Assembly (NCBI GenBank): GCA_902362805.1
Contig: CABIXY010000002.1
Coordinates: forward strand, 124,001 to 188,000
Reading direction: 5' to 3'
DNA: 64,000 nt
From: Eubacteriaceae bacterium
GTDB lineage: Bacteria; Bacillota; Clostridia; Peptostreptococcales; Anaerovoracaceae
How positions within the stretch are numbered: position 1 is the stretch's first letter; every line of letters starts with the position of its first letter. A program made the position numbers and the translations under genes. Positions 16,675-25,082 of this stretch are shown piece by piece. The notes below the pieces were generated by a model. It searched no databases. It saw only the letters and a list, made by a program, of their open reading frames with translations, and was not told where the DNA came from.

Positions 16675-18150
16675 ATGGCTTTAATGACAGCAGCAGAGTA
16701 TATTGAAAGTCTGCGCAAACTGAATACGAGAGTTTATCTATTCGGAGAAAAAATCGACAACTGGGTAGATCATCCTATTATCAGACCTTCTATCAACTGT
16801 GTGGCTATGACCTACGCCCTGGCACAGAACCCGGAATATGCTGATATTATGACGGTGAAATCCAATATTACAGGAAAAACGATTAATCGTTTCACTCATC
16901 TCCACCAGAGCAGTGACGATCTGATTAAAAAAGTTAAGATGCAGAGACTGCTGGGACAGAAGACAGCCAGCTGCTTTCAAAGATGTGTAGGCATGGACGC
17001 TTTTAACGCAGTCTATTCAACCACTTTTGAAATTGATGAAAAGTATGATACTGATTATCACCAGCGATTCGTCAAGTTTTTGGAGATGGTGCAGGAAGAA
17101 GATCTGACCGTGGATGGAGCTATGACAGATCCGAAAGGAGATCGAGGAAAAGCGCCTCACCAGCAGGAAGACCCAGATCTGTTCCTTCATATCGTAGAGA
17201 GGCGAGAGGATGGTATCGTGGTCAGAGGCGCAAAGGCGCACCAGACTGGCTCTATTAATTCTCATTGGCACATCATCATGCCGACTATCGCCATGAGAGA
17301 AGCGGATGCAGATTACGCAGTGTCTTTTGCCTGTCCAAGCGATGCAGAAGGACTCTACATGATCTATGGCAGACAGTCCTGCGATACCAGAAAGATGGAG
17401 GAAAACGCTGACATTGATGTTGGTAACCGCAAGTTTGGCGGACAGGAGGCTCTAGTTGTCTTTGACGATGTGTTTATTCCAAACGAATATATTTTCATGG
17501 CCGGAGAATATGATTTTGCTGGCATGATGGTAGAACGCTTTGCCGGATATCACAGACAGAGTTACGGCGGCTGCAAAGTGGGTGTAGGTGACGTGGTCAT
17601 CGGTGCGGCTGCCCTTGCGGCGGAATACAACGGCTGTGAGAAAGCCTCTGCCGTGAAAGAGAAGCTAATTGAAATGACCCATCTTAACGAGACTCTTTAT
17701 TCCTGCGGTATCGCCTGCTCTTGCGAAGGCTGTAAGACGAAAGCGGGTAACTATCAGATTGATCTGCTGTTGGCTAATGTCTGCAAACAGAATATCACCA
17801 GATTTCCATATGAGATTGTTCGTTTTGCAGAAGACATCGCAGGTGGATTGATGGTGACGATGCCGAGCCAGAAGGATTTTGAATCAGACACTGTAGTCGG
17901 TAAGAACGGTGAGACTGTAGGAGACATCTGCAATAAATACTTTGCAGGTCGTCCTGACGTGAGTACAGAGAATCGGATGCGCGTGCTGCGATTCTTGGAA
18001 AACGTCTGCCTGGGCAGTGCTGCTGTAGGTTATAGAACAGAGTCCATGCATGGCGCAGGTTCACCTCAGGCTCAGAGAATCATGATTGGCAGACAGGGAA
18101 ATATAGAACAAAAGAAAGAATTTGCAAAAATAATAGCAGGGATTAAGTGA
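16675..18150 (+). CDS. 4-hydroxybutyryl-CoA dehydratase family flavoprotein (AbfD-like)
   Basis: A 491-residue member of the 4-hydroxyphenylacetate 3-hydroxylase / 4-hydroxybutyryl-CoA dehydratase family. The four ligands of the catalytic [4Fe-4S] cluster known from Clostridium aminobutyricum AbfD (Cys99, Cys103, His292, Cys299) have matches one position later: Cys100 and Cys104 in ASCFQRCVGMDA, and His293 and Cys300 in GYHRQSYGGC. This supports a dehydratase, not a flavin monooxygenase, and fits an anaerobe. AbfD removes water from an unactivated beta-carbon through a ketyl radical. No CoA transferase or 4-hydroxybutyrate dehydrogenase lies beside it, so the substrate may be another gamma-hydroxyacyl-CoA. 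GGGAGGAA precedes the start. Confidence 0.88.
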   Translation: MALMTAAEYIESLRKLNTRVYLFGEKIDNWVDHPIIRPSINCVAMTYALAQNPEYADIMTVKSNITGKTINRFTHLHQSSDDLIKKVKMQRLLGQKTASCFQRCVGMDAFNAVYSTTFEIDEKYDTDYHQRFVKFLEMVQEEDLTVDGAMTDPKGDRGKAPHQQEDPDLFLHIVERREDGIVVRGAKAHQTGSINSHWHIIMPTIAMREADADYAVSFACPSDAEGLYMIYGRQSCDTRKMEENADIDVGNRKFGGQEALVVFDDVFIPNEYIFMAGEYDFAGMMVERFAGYHRQSYGGCKVGVGDVVIGAAALAAEYNGCEKASAVKEKLIEMTHLNETLYSCGIACSCEGCKTKAGNYQIDLLLANVCKQNITRFPYEIVRFAEDIAGGLMVTMPSQKDFESDTVVGKNGETVGDICNKYFAGRPDVSTENRMRVLRFLENVCLGSAAVGYRTESMHGAGSPQAQRIMIGRQGNIEQKKEFAKIIAGIK

Positions 18151-18164
18151 TTTCTGCCGTGAGA

Positions 18165-18203
18165 TGCAGAGAAGGACAGCCTAAAAGGCTGTCCTTCTCT
18201 GCA
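18165..18203. terminator. hairpin between convergent genes
   Basis: A perfect 17-bp stem TGCAGAGAAGGACAGCC / GGCTGTCCTTCTCTGCA with loop TAAAA. It lacks a long T tail on either strand but abuts the stop codon of the minus-strand gene, so it probably serves both. Confidence 0.7.
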
Positions 18204-19208
18204 TTATTCAGATTGCTTCAGTTCTTCATAAATTTTCTGACTGTCATAATCAGGTGCAAAGTGCAGTGCAGTATCGCAGATACGGCGGATATAAGTCGGA
18301 TCCTGGTCTAGCTCGACGGCGATTGTTTGCGGGGATTTGCCTTTTGCAAGTTTTTTACAGACCATGTCAATCAGAGCAATTGTTTTTCCCTGCTCAAGTC
18401 CTTCTTGACATCCTTCTTTGCGTCCTTCTTGACGTCCTTCTTTTAATCCCTCGTTTTTGAAATAAGCTTTCCAACTTGCCTGATCGTGTTCATATCGAAT
18501 TTGCGATTCTCTAAGTTCGAATGCAATCTGGTCTTCGGTGAGTTCTTTAAATAGTTTTTCCGTCATCTCGATTGCTTCACCTCCTGTTTTGATCAACTGG
18601 CAGAGATATGGTTCCTGATTCGCTTCTCCAGCATACCGCATATAGGCAGCTAGTTTTTCCACAGAGTCCATTTCGTCTACCTTTTTCCGTCCATCAACCT
18701 TGCCTAGTTCAATAAAATGAAGTTCCAGTCTGTCTGACAAGAGGAATCCTTGTTCTAGCTCGCGCAGCTGAAAGACAGTGTGGAGTTTTTCGCTGTAGGG
18801 AAACAGCTTGCCGTTGATGATGGAAATGACGATGCTTTTCTTCATCTTATCATATTCTTCGCCGGATGCCAATGCTGAATTTACCAGTCTGCCACCGTAA
18901 TAAATGGAGCGATCTGCATAAAATGGCGTGTTGCCGTTTTGAATTTCAATATCGATCAGATCTCTGGCGTTGGTAGAGGCACGAATATCCAGAATTGAGG
19001 CCTTATCGGCTTCCGTATCCCCATAAAAGTTGGGATTCATAATCTGCAGATCAACGATAGGATCATCCGTCCTCTGCAGGATGACATTGAGGATTGCAAT
19101 CAGTGCTTTCTTGCTCTCTACGGTATCTCTGCTGAAGATATAATGAAAGACCCAGTCATCGGCGATACTGAAACAGCTGCGGCGTTTGTTTTCAAACAAA
19201 GATTTCAT
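18204..19208 (-). CDS. Rpn/PD-(D/E)XK nuclease family protein (putative transposase)
   Basis: A 334-residue protein of the recombination-promoting nuclease / PDDEXK transposase-like family. The nuclease core is around residues 60-110, where LDIRAS and DLIDIEIQNG give the acidic residues of a D...ExQ/K centre, followed by RSIYYGGRLVNSAL, common in this family. The C-terminal third is helical and ends in repeated EGxxEG segments (EGLKEGRQEGRKEG), also typical. Such proteins are widespread and often multicopy in Clostridia; a DNA-cleaving role is expected and mobility is unproven. No inverted repeats or target duplications were seen. It is convergent with the dehydratase operon. Confidence 0.8.
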   Translation of the reverse strand: MKSLFENKRRSCFSIADDWVFHYIFSRDTVESKKALIAILNVILQRTDDPIVDLQIMNPNFYGDTEADKASILDIRASTNARDLIDIEIQNGNTPFYADRSIYYGGRLVNSALASGEEYDKMKKSIVISIINGKLFPYSEKLHTVFQLRELEQGFLLSDRLELHFIELGKVDGRKKVDEMDSVEKLAAYMRYAGEANQEPYLCQLIKTGGEAIEMTEKLFKELTEDQIAFELRESQIRYEHDQASWKAYFKNEGLKEGRQEGRKEGCQEGLEQGKTIALIDMVCKKLAKGKSPQTIAVELDQDPTYIRRICDTALHFAPDYDSQKIYEELKQSE

Positions 19209-19351
19209 TCCACTTCTCCTTTTTCCGAGACTTTATCACCAGTGTATGGGGAAGTCAATACTTCTAAAAATGGTCAGAATCCTTTATTTTTCCCCATTGT
19301 TAAAAGGAGCAAATCCACCTCCTGGTCAAGGCAGATTCAATATTTTTTTGT

Positions 19352-19380
19352 TTGTGAATTTCAGTATTTCAGTGTATACT
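19352..19380 (+). promoter_or_regulatory. sigma-A promoter of first ferredoxin-nitroreductase
   Basis: TTGTGA, 17 bp, TATACT, about 60 bp before the start codon. Confidence 0.6.
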
Positions 19381-19443
19381 GGAAACATAGAGACAGACAA
19401 CATTAACATTATGCTGAAATTCAGAGAAAGAAGGAACTATCAG

Positions 19444-20223
19444 ATGATTAAGATAAACGACAACTGTACAGGCTGCGGACTTTGCATAGATGACTGCATA
19501 TCGGAGGCAATTTCCATGAAAGACGGCAGGGCACAAGTGGAACGTCCCTGCATCGAATGCGGACACTGTTATGCGATCTGTCCTGTAGGCGCACCGGAAA
19601 TTCCAGGTGTTGACATGGAGGATGTAGAAGAAATAAATCCGGCGGAATTTGTCGATGTGAAGGCACTGCTGCATACCATTAAAGGCCGCAGAAGTGTTCG
19701 GCAATATCAGAACAAATCTATCGAAAAAGATAAACTGGCGCTGCTCTTTGAGGCGGGACGGTATACCGCTACGGCAGTCAACTATCAGGATCTTCGCTTC
19801 ATCGTAGTGCAGGAACGGCTGACAGAATTCAAAGAATTGATTTGGAACGGATTAGCCGTAATGGCAGAGTTTCCAGAAAAAAATCCTGACATTGAGAGAT
19901 ATGCCGGACATCTGAAAAAGAAGGCTAAAGATCCGGCCGACGACTATCTGTTTCGCAATGCGCCGGCGATTATCTTTATTGTCACCGACCGACTGGTAGA
20001 TGCTGGTCTGGCGGCTCAAAACATGGAACTGGCGGCTGTAGCCCAAGGGCTTTCCGTGATGTATAACGGTTATATGGTCAGGGCTGCCAACATGGTGCCA
20101 GGAGCCGCAGAATGGCTGCAAACAGAGGGGCGGCCGATATCAGCGTGCATGCTGGCAGGTTATCCTGACGTGACCTATTTGAAAACGGCACCGAGAAAAA
20201 AAGCTGACATCCTTTGGAAATGA
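19444..20223 (+). CDS. ferredoxin-nitroreductase fusion, copy 1
   Basis: A 259-residue protein with an N-terminal 2[4Fe-4S] ferredoxin domain (CTGCGLCIDDC and CIECGHCYAICP) and a C-terminal FMN-binding nitroreductase domain from about residue 80 (RRSVRQY start). Members use electrons from the clusters to reduce nitro compounds, flavins or other acceptors; the physiological substrate is generally unknown. ATG 19444 follows AAGGAA; in-frame upstream codons lie in the promoter region and are discarded. A paralogue lies at 24297-25070. It is monocistronic, ending at the terminator that overlaps the spoIIGA promoter. Confidence 0.88.
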   Translation: MIKINDNCTGCGLCIDDCISEAISMKDGRAQVERPCIECGHCYAICPVGAPEIPGVDMEDVEEINPAEFVDVKALLHTIKGRRSVRQYQNKSIEKDKLALLFEAGRYTATAVNYQDLRFIVVQERLTEFKELIWNGLAVMAEFPEKNPDIERYAGHLKKKAKDPADDYLFRNAPAIIFIVTDRLVDAGLAAQNMELAAVAQGLSVMYNGYMVRAANMVPGAAEWLQTEGRPISACMLAGYPDVTYLKTAPRKKADILWK

Positions 20224-20256
20224 TGTACCAAAATAAATTCTTGCAGAGCGTCACGA

Positions 20257-20290
20257 TTTGACAAATTTCTGACTCTCCTTTCGCTATACT
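20257..20290 (+). promoter_or_regulatory. spoIIG promoter: 0A box over -35, 21-bp spacer
   Basis: TTGACA (20258-20263) and TATACT (20285-20290) are 21 bp apart. The -35 lies inside TTTGACAAA, one mismatch from the Spo0A box TTTGTCRAA. The Bacillus subtilis spoIIG promoter also has an over-long (22 bp) spacer and is switched on by phosphorylated Spo0A binding over the -35, so the same control is likely. Confidence 0.75.
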
Positions 20291-20320
20291 GATTAAGTAC
20301 CAGCGAAAGGAGAGTTTTTC
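20272..20320 (+). terminator. terminator interleaved with the spoIIG promoter
   Basis: ACTCTCCTTTCGCT (20272-20285) pairs with AGCGAAAGGAGAGT (20302-20315), then five T. The left arm lies in the promoter spacer and the right arm holds the spoIIGA ribosome binding site. Only read-through RNA from upstream can form it. Confidence 0.75.
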
Positions 20321-20322
20321 TT

Positions 20323-21162
20323 TTGGTTATCTATGGAGAGTATCTTTTTTTAGAGAACTTCATAACAGGAATTATCATCACATATTTTACTGGCAGGATT
20401 GCTGGAGAAGAGTTAAAACGGTGGAGAATCGTGTTATGCGGCGTTTGCTGCGGTATCTACGCCTTTTCCATTTTTACCAGCATTGCAGGGGTTTTGTCAC
20501 TGGCAGGGAAAATAATTTTTGCAGGGCTGATTACCTGGCTTGCATTTGGGAAAAGATTGTTAAAGAGAATGGTTTTCAATGCTATTCTCTTTCTAATTGT
20601 CACTTTCCTTTATGGCGGCATAACCATAGCGCTATTGACTGCTTTCAGCTGGGAAGGGATAACAGCGGCTGAAGGAATGTATATGCCGCAAGTTACATAT
20701 CTGACTGTGACATCAGCTGCGATTGCAGCCATGCTCATCGTTTTGCTCACAGTAAATCTGATCAAGGCAAAGCGTCAGGAAGAGAGAAGCAGCGTAGAAG
20801 CGATTGTTTGTATGGGGGATAAGCAATGGAACCTGGAAGGGTTTATAGATTCGGGCAACTTTCTCAAAGAACCGCTTACAGGCAGACCTGTGGCGGTGGT
20901 GAGCAAAACTTTGATGGAGCAGATGCTGGCAGACATAGAGGATGTACAGATCAGATATACTGTTATCCCATACAACGCCGTGGGCGTGAAAACGGGAATT
21001 ATGGACGGCTACAAAGCCGATTACGTAAAAATACCGGGGAAGATGATACGAAAGCCTGTTCTGGCCGTGAGTGAAGACCTCTGGCCCACAGGGGGAAATG
21101 AGCGACAGATACTTCTGCCTGGAAGTATGCTAGAAAGGGGTATATATGCTAAGTTTGACTAA
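20323..21162 (+). CDS. spoIIGA: sporulation sigma-E factor-processing peptidase
   Basis: A 279-residue membrane protease that activates pro-sigma-E in the mother cell in response to the forespore signal SpoIIR. Five hydrophobic segments occupy about residues 1-145, followed by the cytoplasmic aspartic-protease domain with the active-site motif FIDSGN (Asp176). The start is TTG at 20323, preceded by AAAGGAGAG; the protein begins [12 protein letters not shown], typical of the family. It overlaps sigE by 17 bp, as expected for the spoIIG operon. Confidence 0.95.
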   Translation: MVIYGEYLFLENFITGIIITYFTGRIAGEELKRWRIVLCGVCCGIYAFSIFTSIAGVLSLAGKIIFAGLITWLAFGKRLLKRMVFNAILFLIVTFLYGGITIALLTAFSWEGITAAEGMYMPQVTYLTVTSAAIAAMLIVLLTVNLIKAKRQEERSSVEAIVCMGDKQWNLEGFIDSGNFLKEPLTGRPVAVVSKTLMEQMLADIEDVQIRYTVIPYNAVGVKTGIMDGYKADYVKIPGKMIRKPVLAVSEDLWPTGGNERQILLPGSMLERGIYAKFD

Positions 21163-21853
21163 GGCCAGGAATTTTCTTCTGAAATTATTGGGGTTTTCGG
21201 GGAAAAGTGTATTTTACATAGGTGGAAATGACGTATTGCCGCCACCGCTTGCAAGAGATGAAGAGATGAGGATGCTCGAAGAATACGCCAAAGGGAGTAT
21301 GGATGCGAGGGCAGTCTTGATCGAACATAATCTGAGACTGGTGGTGTATATCGCAAAGAAATTTGAGAACGCGGGCGTCAATGTGGAAGATTTAATTTCA
21401 ATCGGGACTATAGGATTGATCAAAGCTGTCAATACTTTTAAGATAGATAAGAATATTAAACTCGCCACTTATGCATCCAGATGCATTGAAAATGAAATTT
21501 TGATGTATCTGCGCCGGGACGTGAAGCGCAAGAGTGAGGTTTCACTGGATGAGCCTTTGAATGTGGACTGGGACGGCAATGAGTTACTTTTGTCCGATAT
21601 TCTGGGAACAGAGAATGACGTTGTCAGCACGAGGCTGGAGGAAGAAGTCAACCGCAAGCTCTTATATCACGCATTGACCAAGCTTTCTGATCGCGAAAAA
21701 CAGATCATGGATATGCGCTTTGGTCTAAAAAACGGCAGAGAGATGACACAAAAAGAAGTGGCTGACGCCATGGGAATTTCGCAGAGTTACATATCGAGGC
21801 TGGAGAAAAAAATTATCGAACGGCTTCAACGGGAAGTGCAAAAACTGGGATAA
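21146..21853 (+). CDS. sigE: RNA polymerase sigma-E factor (sporulation)
   Basis: A 235-residue sigma-70 family factor, the early mother-cell sigma factor. The N-terminal about 25 residues form a hydrophobic pro-sequence ([17 protein letters not shown]) that SpoIIGA removes. Region 2 includes [22 protein letters not shown] and [13 protein letters not shown]; region 4 includes [22 protein letters not shown]. Its position directly behind spoIIGA and before sigG is the conserved gene order. Confidence 0.97.
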   Translation: MLSLTKARNFLLKLLGFSGKSVFYIGGNDVLPPPLARDEEMRMLEEYAKGSMDARAVLIEHNLRLVVYIAKKFENAGVNVEDLISIGTIGLIKAVNTFKIDKNIKLATYASRCIENEILMYLRRDVKRKSEVSLDEPLNVDWDGNELLLSDILGTENDVVSTRLEEEVNRKLLYHALTKLSDREKQIMDMRFGLKNGREMTQKEVADAMGISQSYISRLEKKIIERLQREVQKLG

Positions 21854-21926
21854 ATTTCTTCGACTATTTACGGTCTGCATGCACAACATATACATATCAA
21901 AATTTATGAAAGCAGGCTGGTGAAAT

Positions 21927-22697
21927 ATGGCAAATAAAGTTGAAATCTGCGGTGTCAATACCGCAAAGCTTCCCGTGTACAAAGACTGGGAAATGCAGGA
22001 AATGTTGCAGGCGATTAAGGCAGGCGACACGAGCATCAGAGAAAAATTCATAACAGGAAATCTGAGATTGGTACTCAGTGTCATTCAAAGATTTAACAAC
22101 AGGGGAGAAAACCCCGATGACCTGTTTCAGGTAGGCTGTATAGGGCTGATTAAAGCTCTGGATAATTTTGATTTAAGCCATGGTGTAAAGTTTTCGACCT
22201 ATGCGGTACCGATGATCATCGGAGAGGTGCGCCGTTATCTGCGTGATAATAACAGCATCAGAGTATCCAGATCTCTGCGTGATATCGCATACAAGGCGCT
22301 GCAGGCAAAGGAGCAGCTCGCCAGTGAACTGTCCAGAGAACCGTCAATTTCGGAGATCGCCAAAGAAATCGACGTACCTCGTGAGGATGTGGTACTGGCG
22401 ATGGATTCTATTCAGGAGCCAGTTTCCCTTTTCGAGCCGGTTTTCCATGATGATGGGGATGCCGTCTTCGTCATGGACCAAGTACAGGATACCAAAAATA
22501 CAGACGAGAAATGGATAGAAAATATTTCCCTGTCTGAGGCGATGAATAAGCTTTCGCCAAGGGAAAAGCATATCCTGACGATGCGCTTCTTTGAGGGTAA
22601 AACCCAGATGGAAGTAGCAGAAGAGATCTCTATTAGTCAGGCGCAGGTATCCAGACTGGAAAAGAATGCATTGAAATATATGCGTAAATATGTGTAG
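21927..22697 (+). CDS. sigG: RNA polymerase sigma-G factor (forespore, late)
   Basis: A 256-residue sigma factor that directs late forespore transcription. The N-terminus KVEICGVNTAKLPV and the stretch NLRLVLSVIQRFNNRGE are near-identical to sigma-G of other spore formers, which separates it from sigma-F. Region 4 carries GKTQMEVAEEISISQAQVSRLEK. The ribosome binding site is weak (GGCTGGTG), which may matter because sigma-G production is tightly timed. It is separated from sigE by 73 bp, where a forespore promoter would be expected, but none was convincing by eye. Confidence 0.97.
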   Translation: MANKVEICGVNTAKLPVYKDWEMQEMLQAIKAGDTSIREKFITGNLRLVLSVIQRFNNRGENPDDLFQVGCIGLIKALDNFDLSHGVKFSTYAVPMIIGEVRRYLRDNNSIRVSRSLRDIAYKALQAKEQLASELSREPSISEIAKEIDVPREDVVLAMDSIQEPVSLFEPVFHDDGDAVFVMDQVQDTKNTDEKWIENISLSEAMNKLSPREKHILTMRFFEGKTQMEVAEEISISQAQVSRLEKNALKYMRKYV

Positions 22698-22725
22698 TAC
22701 GATATAATTGTAATATCCTTCTTTT

Positions 22726-22762
22726 AAAAGGACTGCCCATGCAAGCGTGGCAGTCCTTTTTG
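22726..22762 (+). terminator. terminator after sigG
   Basis: AAAAGGACTGCC pairs with GGCAGTCCTTTT, followed by T. Confidence 0.88.
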
Positions 22763-22882
22763 TTTGGCACCGAATAGGTATGATGTTACGCTCGTTTTGT
22801 ACTTATTGACAGTTATTCTGCTTTGCAATTCTAGTTATTTTTGGACGAATTTCTTCACTTTATAAGTGGAGATTACAATCTC

Positions 22883-22911
22883 TTGAAAAATCCAGTATGC
22901 AGTGGTATACT
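22883..22911 (+). promoter_or_regulatory. sigma-A promoter of coaBC
   Basis: TTGAAA, 17 bp, TATACT. Transcription would begin near 22918, leaving a leader of about 40 nt. Confidence 0.7.
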
Positions 22912-22959
22912 GTCTCCATTAGAAATGAATACTTGCACCAAAACAAGGAGATCACAAAC

Positions 22960-24147
22960 ATGCTTAATAATAAAACCGTCCTCCTGGGTATCAGTGGAGG
23001 CATCGCAGCTTATAAAAGCGCATATCTGGCCAGCAGACTGGTAAAAGAAGGGGCAGAGGTTCATGTCATTATGACGATGCATGCCTGCAACTTCATCAAC
23101 CCCATTACCTTTGAGACTTTGACGGGCAACAAATGTATCACGGATACTTTTGACCGCAACTTTCAGCACAACGTAGAGCATGTGGCTCTAGCAAAAAAAG
23201 CGGACGTGTTCATGGTGGCGCCAGCTACGGCCAACGTCATTGCGAAACTGGCTCACGGCTTGGCAGATGACATGCTGACCACCACTTTTCTCGCCTGCAG
23301 ATGCCCCAAGATCGTGGCACCGGCGATGAACACCAACATGTACGAAAACCCCATTACACAGGACAACTTGGCCATCTTAGAACGCTATGGGATGCAGATC
23401 GTCAGACCCGCATCTGGTTACCTTGCCTGCGGAGATACTGGGGCAGGGAAGATGCCGGAACCAGAGGTTCTGTTCCGCTATATAGAAAGAGAAATTGCCT
23501 GTGAGAAGGACATGGTGGGAAAGAAGGTTTTGATCACGGCAGGCGCTACTCGTGAATCCATGGATCCGGTCCGCTTCATCACCAACCATTCCACGGGAAA
23601 AATGGGTTTTGCCCTTGCCAGAGAATGCATGCTGCGCGGCGCAGAAGTGACCCTGGTCAAAGCGCAGACTACAGCGGAACCTCCGATGTTTGTAAATGTA
23701 GTGGAGGTATCCAGCGCGGCAGATATGTTTGAAGCTGTGACGGGAAGAGCCGATGAGCAGGACATCATCATCAAAGCCGCCGCAGTCAGCGATTACACGC
23801 CGGCAGAAGTCAGCGACCAGAAGGTCAAGAAGAAAGATGGAGATTTGTCCATTGCCATGAAACGGACGAAGGATATTCTGATGCATCTGGGAGAACACAA
23901 GAGGGAAGGGCAGTTCCTGTGCGGATTCTCCATGGAAACGGAGAACATGCTGGAAAACTCCAAAGCAAAGCTGCAGAAGAAAAAGGCTGATATGATTGTC
24001 GCCAACAACCTGAAGGATGCAGGGGCTGGCTTTGGCACGGACACCAACCTGGTTACCATGATTACCAGGGACGACGTCAAGGAACTTACGCTGATGGGCA
24101 AAGACCAGGTGGCAAAGGCCATCATCGACGAAATCATGAATAGATAA
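22960..24147 (+). CDS. coaBC: bifunctional phosphopantothenoylcysteine decarboxylase / phosphopantothenate-cysteine ligase
   Basis: A 395-residue two-domain enzyme for two consecutive steps of coenzyme A synthesis. The N-terminal flavin-dependent decarboxylase (CoaC, about 1-185) has GISGGIAAYK, APATANVIAKLAHG and the PAMNTNMYENP motif. The C-terminal ligase (CoaB, about 190-395) has LITAGATRESMDPVRF, NHSTGKMG and GFSMETE. The start at 22960 has AAGGAG 9 bp upstream; an earlier in-frame ATG lies inside the promoter. It is monocistronic with its own terminator. Confidence 0.96.
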   Translation: MLNNKTVLLGISGGIAAYKSAYLASRLVKEGAEVHVIMTMHACNFINPITFETLTGNKCITDTFDRNFQHNVEHVALAKKADVFMVAPATANVIAKLAHGLADDMLTTTFLACRCPKIVAPAMNTNMYENPITQDNLAILERYGMQIVRPASGYLACGDTGAGKMPEPEVLFRYIEREIACEKDMVGKKVLITAGATRESMDPVRFITNHSTGKMGFALARECMLRGAEVTLVKAQTTAEPPMFVNVVEVSSAADMFEAVTGRADEQDIIIKAAAVSDYTPAEVSDQKVKKKDGDLSIAMKRTKDILMHLGEHKREGQFLCGFSMETENMLENSKAKLQKKKADMIVANNLKDAGAGFGTDTNLVTMITRDDVKELTLMGKDQVAKAIIDEIMNR

Positions 24148-24153
24148 GGGCAG

Positions 24154-24186
24154 ATAGAGCATGCGTCATGTATGTTCTATTTTTAT
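24154..24186 (+). terminator. terminator after coaBC
   Basis: ATAGAGCAT pairs with ATGTTCTAT (one G-U), followed by five T. Confidence 0.65.
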
Positions 24187-24253
24187 TACTCCGTCATTTC
24201 CACGTTTTCATGGTAATGAGTTTCTTTACCGATGTGGCATGACAAATTCTATC

Positions 24254-24262
24254 TGTTATAAT
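24254..24262 (+). promoter_or_regulatory. extended -10 promoter
   Basis: TG-T-TATAAT with no good -35 in place (GTGGCA at 17 bp). It probably drives nitroreductase copy 2 and the ArsR gene. Confidence 0.5.
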
Positions 24263-24296
24263 GGTTAAACAATGTAAACGAAAGAGAGGAAAGATG

Positions 24297-25070
24297 ATGG
24301 CAGAACATGTGATAAAGATCGATCGAGAGAAGTGTATCGGCTGCGGAATGTGTAAAAATGACTGCGCTGCGCACAATATCGAGATGAGGGCCGGGGCGCC
24401 ATATGTCATTACGGACGATTGTATTCAGTGTGGTCATTGCGTCGCTGTCTGTCCGAAGGCAGCAATTTCCATCGGAGGGTATGAGGAGGAGCTGCCCGTG
24501 CAGACCAAAGAGACCCGACTAGATTCGACGCAGGTCCTTGACGTGATTCGTTTTCGAAGAACCGTAAGACAGTTTCAGGATAAGGAGATTCCAGCGGAAG
24601 TGCTGGAGCAGATTCTTGAGGCAGGGCAGATGACTCACACGGCAAAGAATCTGCGGGACGTTTCCTTTGTCGTATTGGACAAAGAAAAAGATAAATTCGA
24701 AAAGATGGCTGTGAGATTGTTTCGCAGAATCAAGCCTTTTGCTGGGTTGTTCAGCTCCATGGTGAGAAGAAACCAGGTGGACGACCACTTTTTCTTTTTC
24801 CATGCACCGCTGGTAATCGTCGTAACAGCGAAAGATCGTATTAATGGTGTGCTGGCTGCACAGAACATGGAGTTTGTGGCTGAAGCCAACGGATTGGGAG
24901 TGCTGTTCAGCGGTTTCTTTGCATCCGCGGTCAATGTTTCAAATAAGATAAAAAAGGTGTTGGGCATGCCAAGAGGCAAAAAAGCTGCAGCCGTATTGGT
25001 CTTAGGCTATCCAAAGATTAAGTATCAGAGAGCAGTGCCGCGGGAAAAAATAAACGTGAAATATCTTTAG
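24297..25070 (+). CDS. ferredoxin-nitroreductase fusion, copy 2
   Basis: A 257-residue paralogue of the protein at 19444-20223: an N-terminal 2[4Fe-4S] ferredoxin (CIGCGMCKNDC, CIQCGHCVAVCP) and a C-terminal nitroreductase domain (RRTVRQFQDKEIP onward). ATG 24297 is preferred because AGAGAGGA is 6 bp upstream; ATG 24294 would be too close. It is followed 12 bp later by an ArsR-type regulator and probably shares its transcript, hinting at regulation by metal or redox stress. Substrate unknown. Confidence 0.87.
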   Translation: MAEHVIKIDREKCIGCGMCKNDCAAHNIEMRAGAPYVITDDCIQCGHCVAVCPKAAISIGGYEEELPVQTKETRLDSTQVLDVIRFRRTVRQFQDKEIPAEVLEQILEAGQMTHTAKNLRDVSFVVLDKEKDKFEKMAVRLFRRIKPFAGLFSSMVRRNQVDDHFFFFHAPLVIVVTAKDRINGVLAAQNMEFVAEANGLGVLFSGFFASAVNVSNKIKKVLGMPRGKKAAAVLVLGYPKIKYQRAVPREKINVKYL

Positions 25071-25082
25071 AGGTGAATATTG

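Noticed and set aside
18204..19208. Complete insertion sequence around the Rpn-type nuclease gene
   Set aside because: No terminal inverted repeats or target duplications were visible; only the gene can be supported.
21854..21926. Forespore sigma-F/sigma-G promoter before sigG
   Set aside because: One is expected biologically, but no pair of elements matched well enough by eye to place it.
23377..24162. Open frame of 261 codons antisense to coaBC
   Set aside because: coaBC is certain on the plus strand; codon use and lack of ribosome site mark this as a shadow.
24233..24250. TGGCATGACAAATTCT before nitroreductase copy 2 as a third sigma-54 promoter
   Set aside because: The GC element at the required 10-bp distance from GG is absent, and no GTTG-N8-GCAAC site lies upstream.
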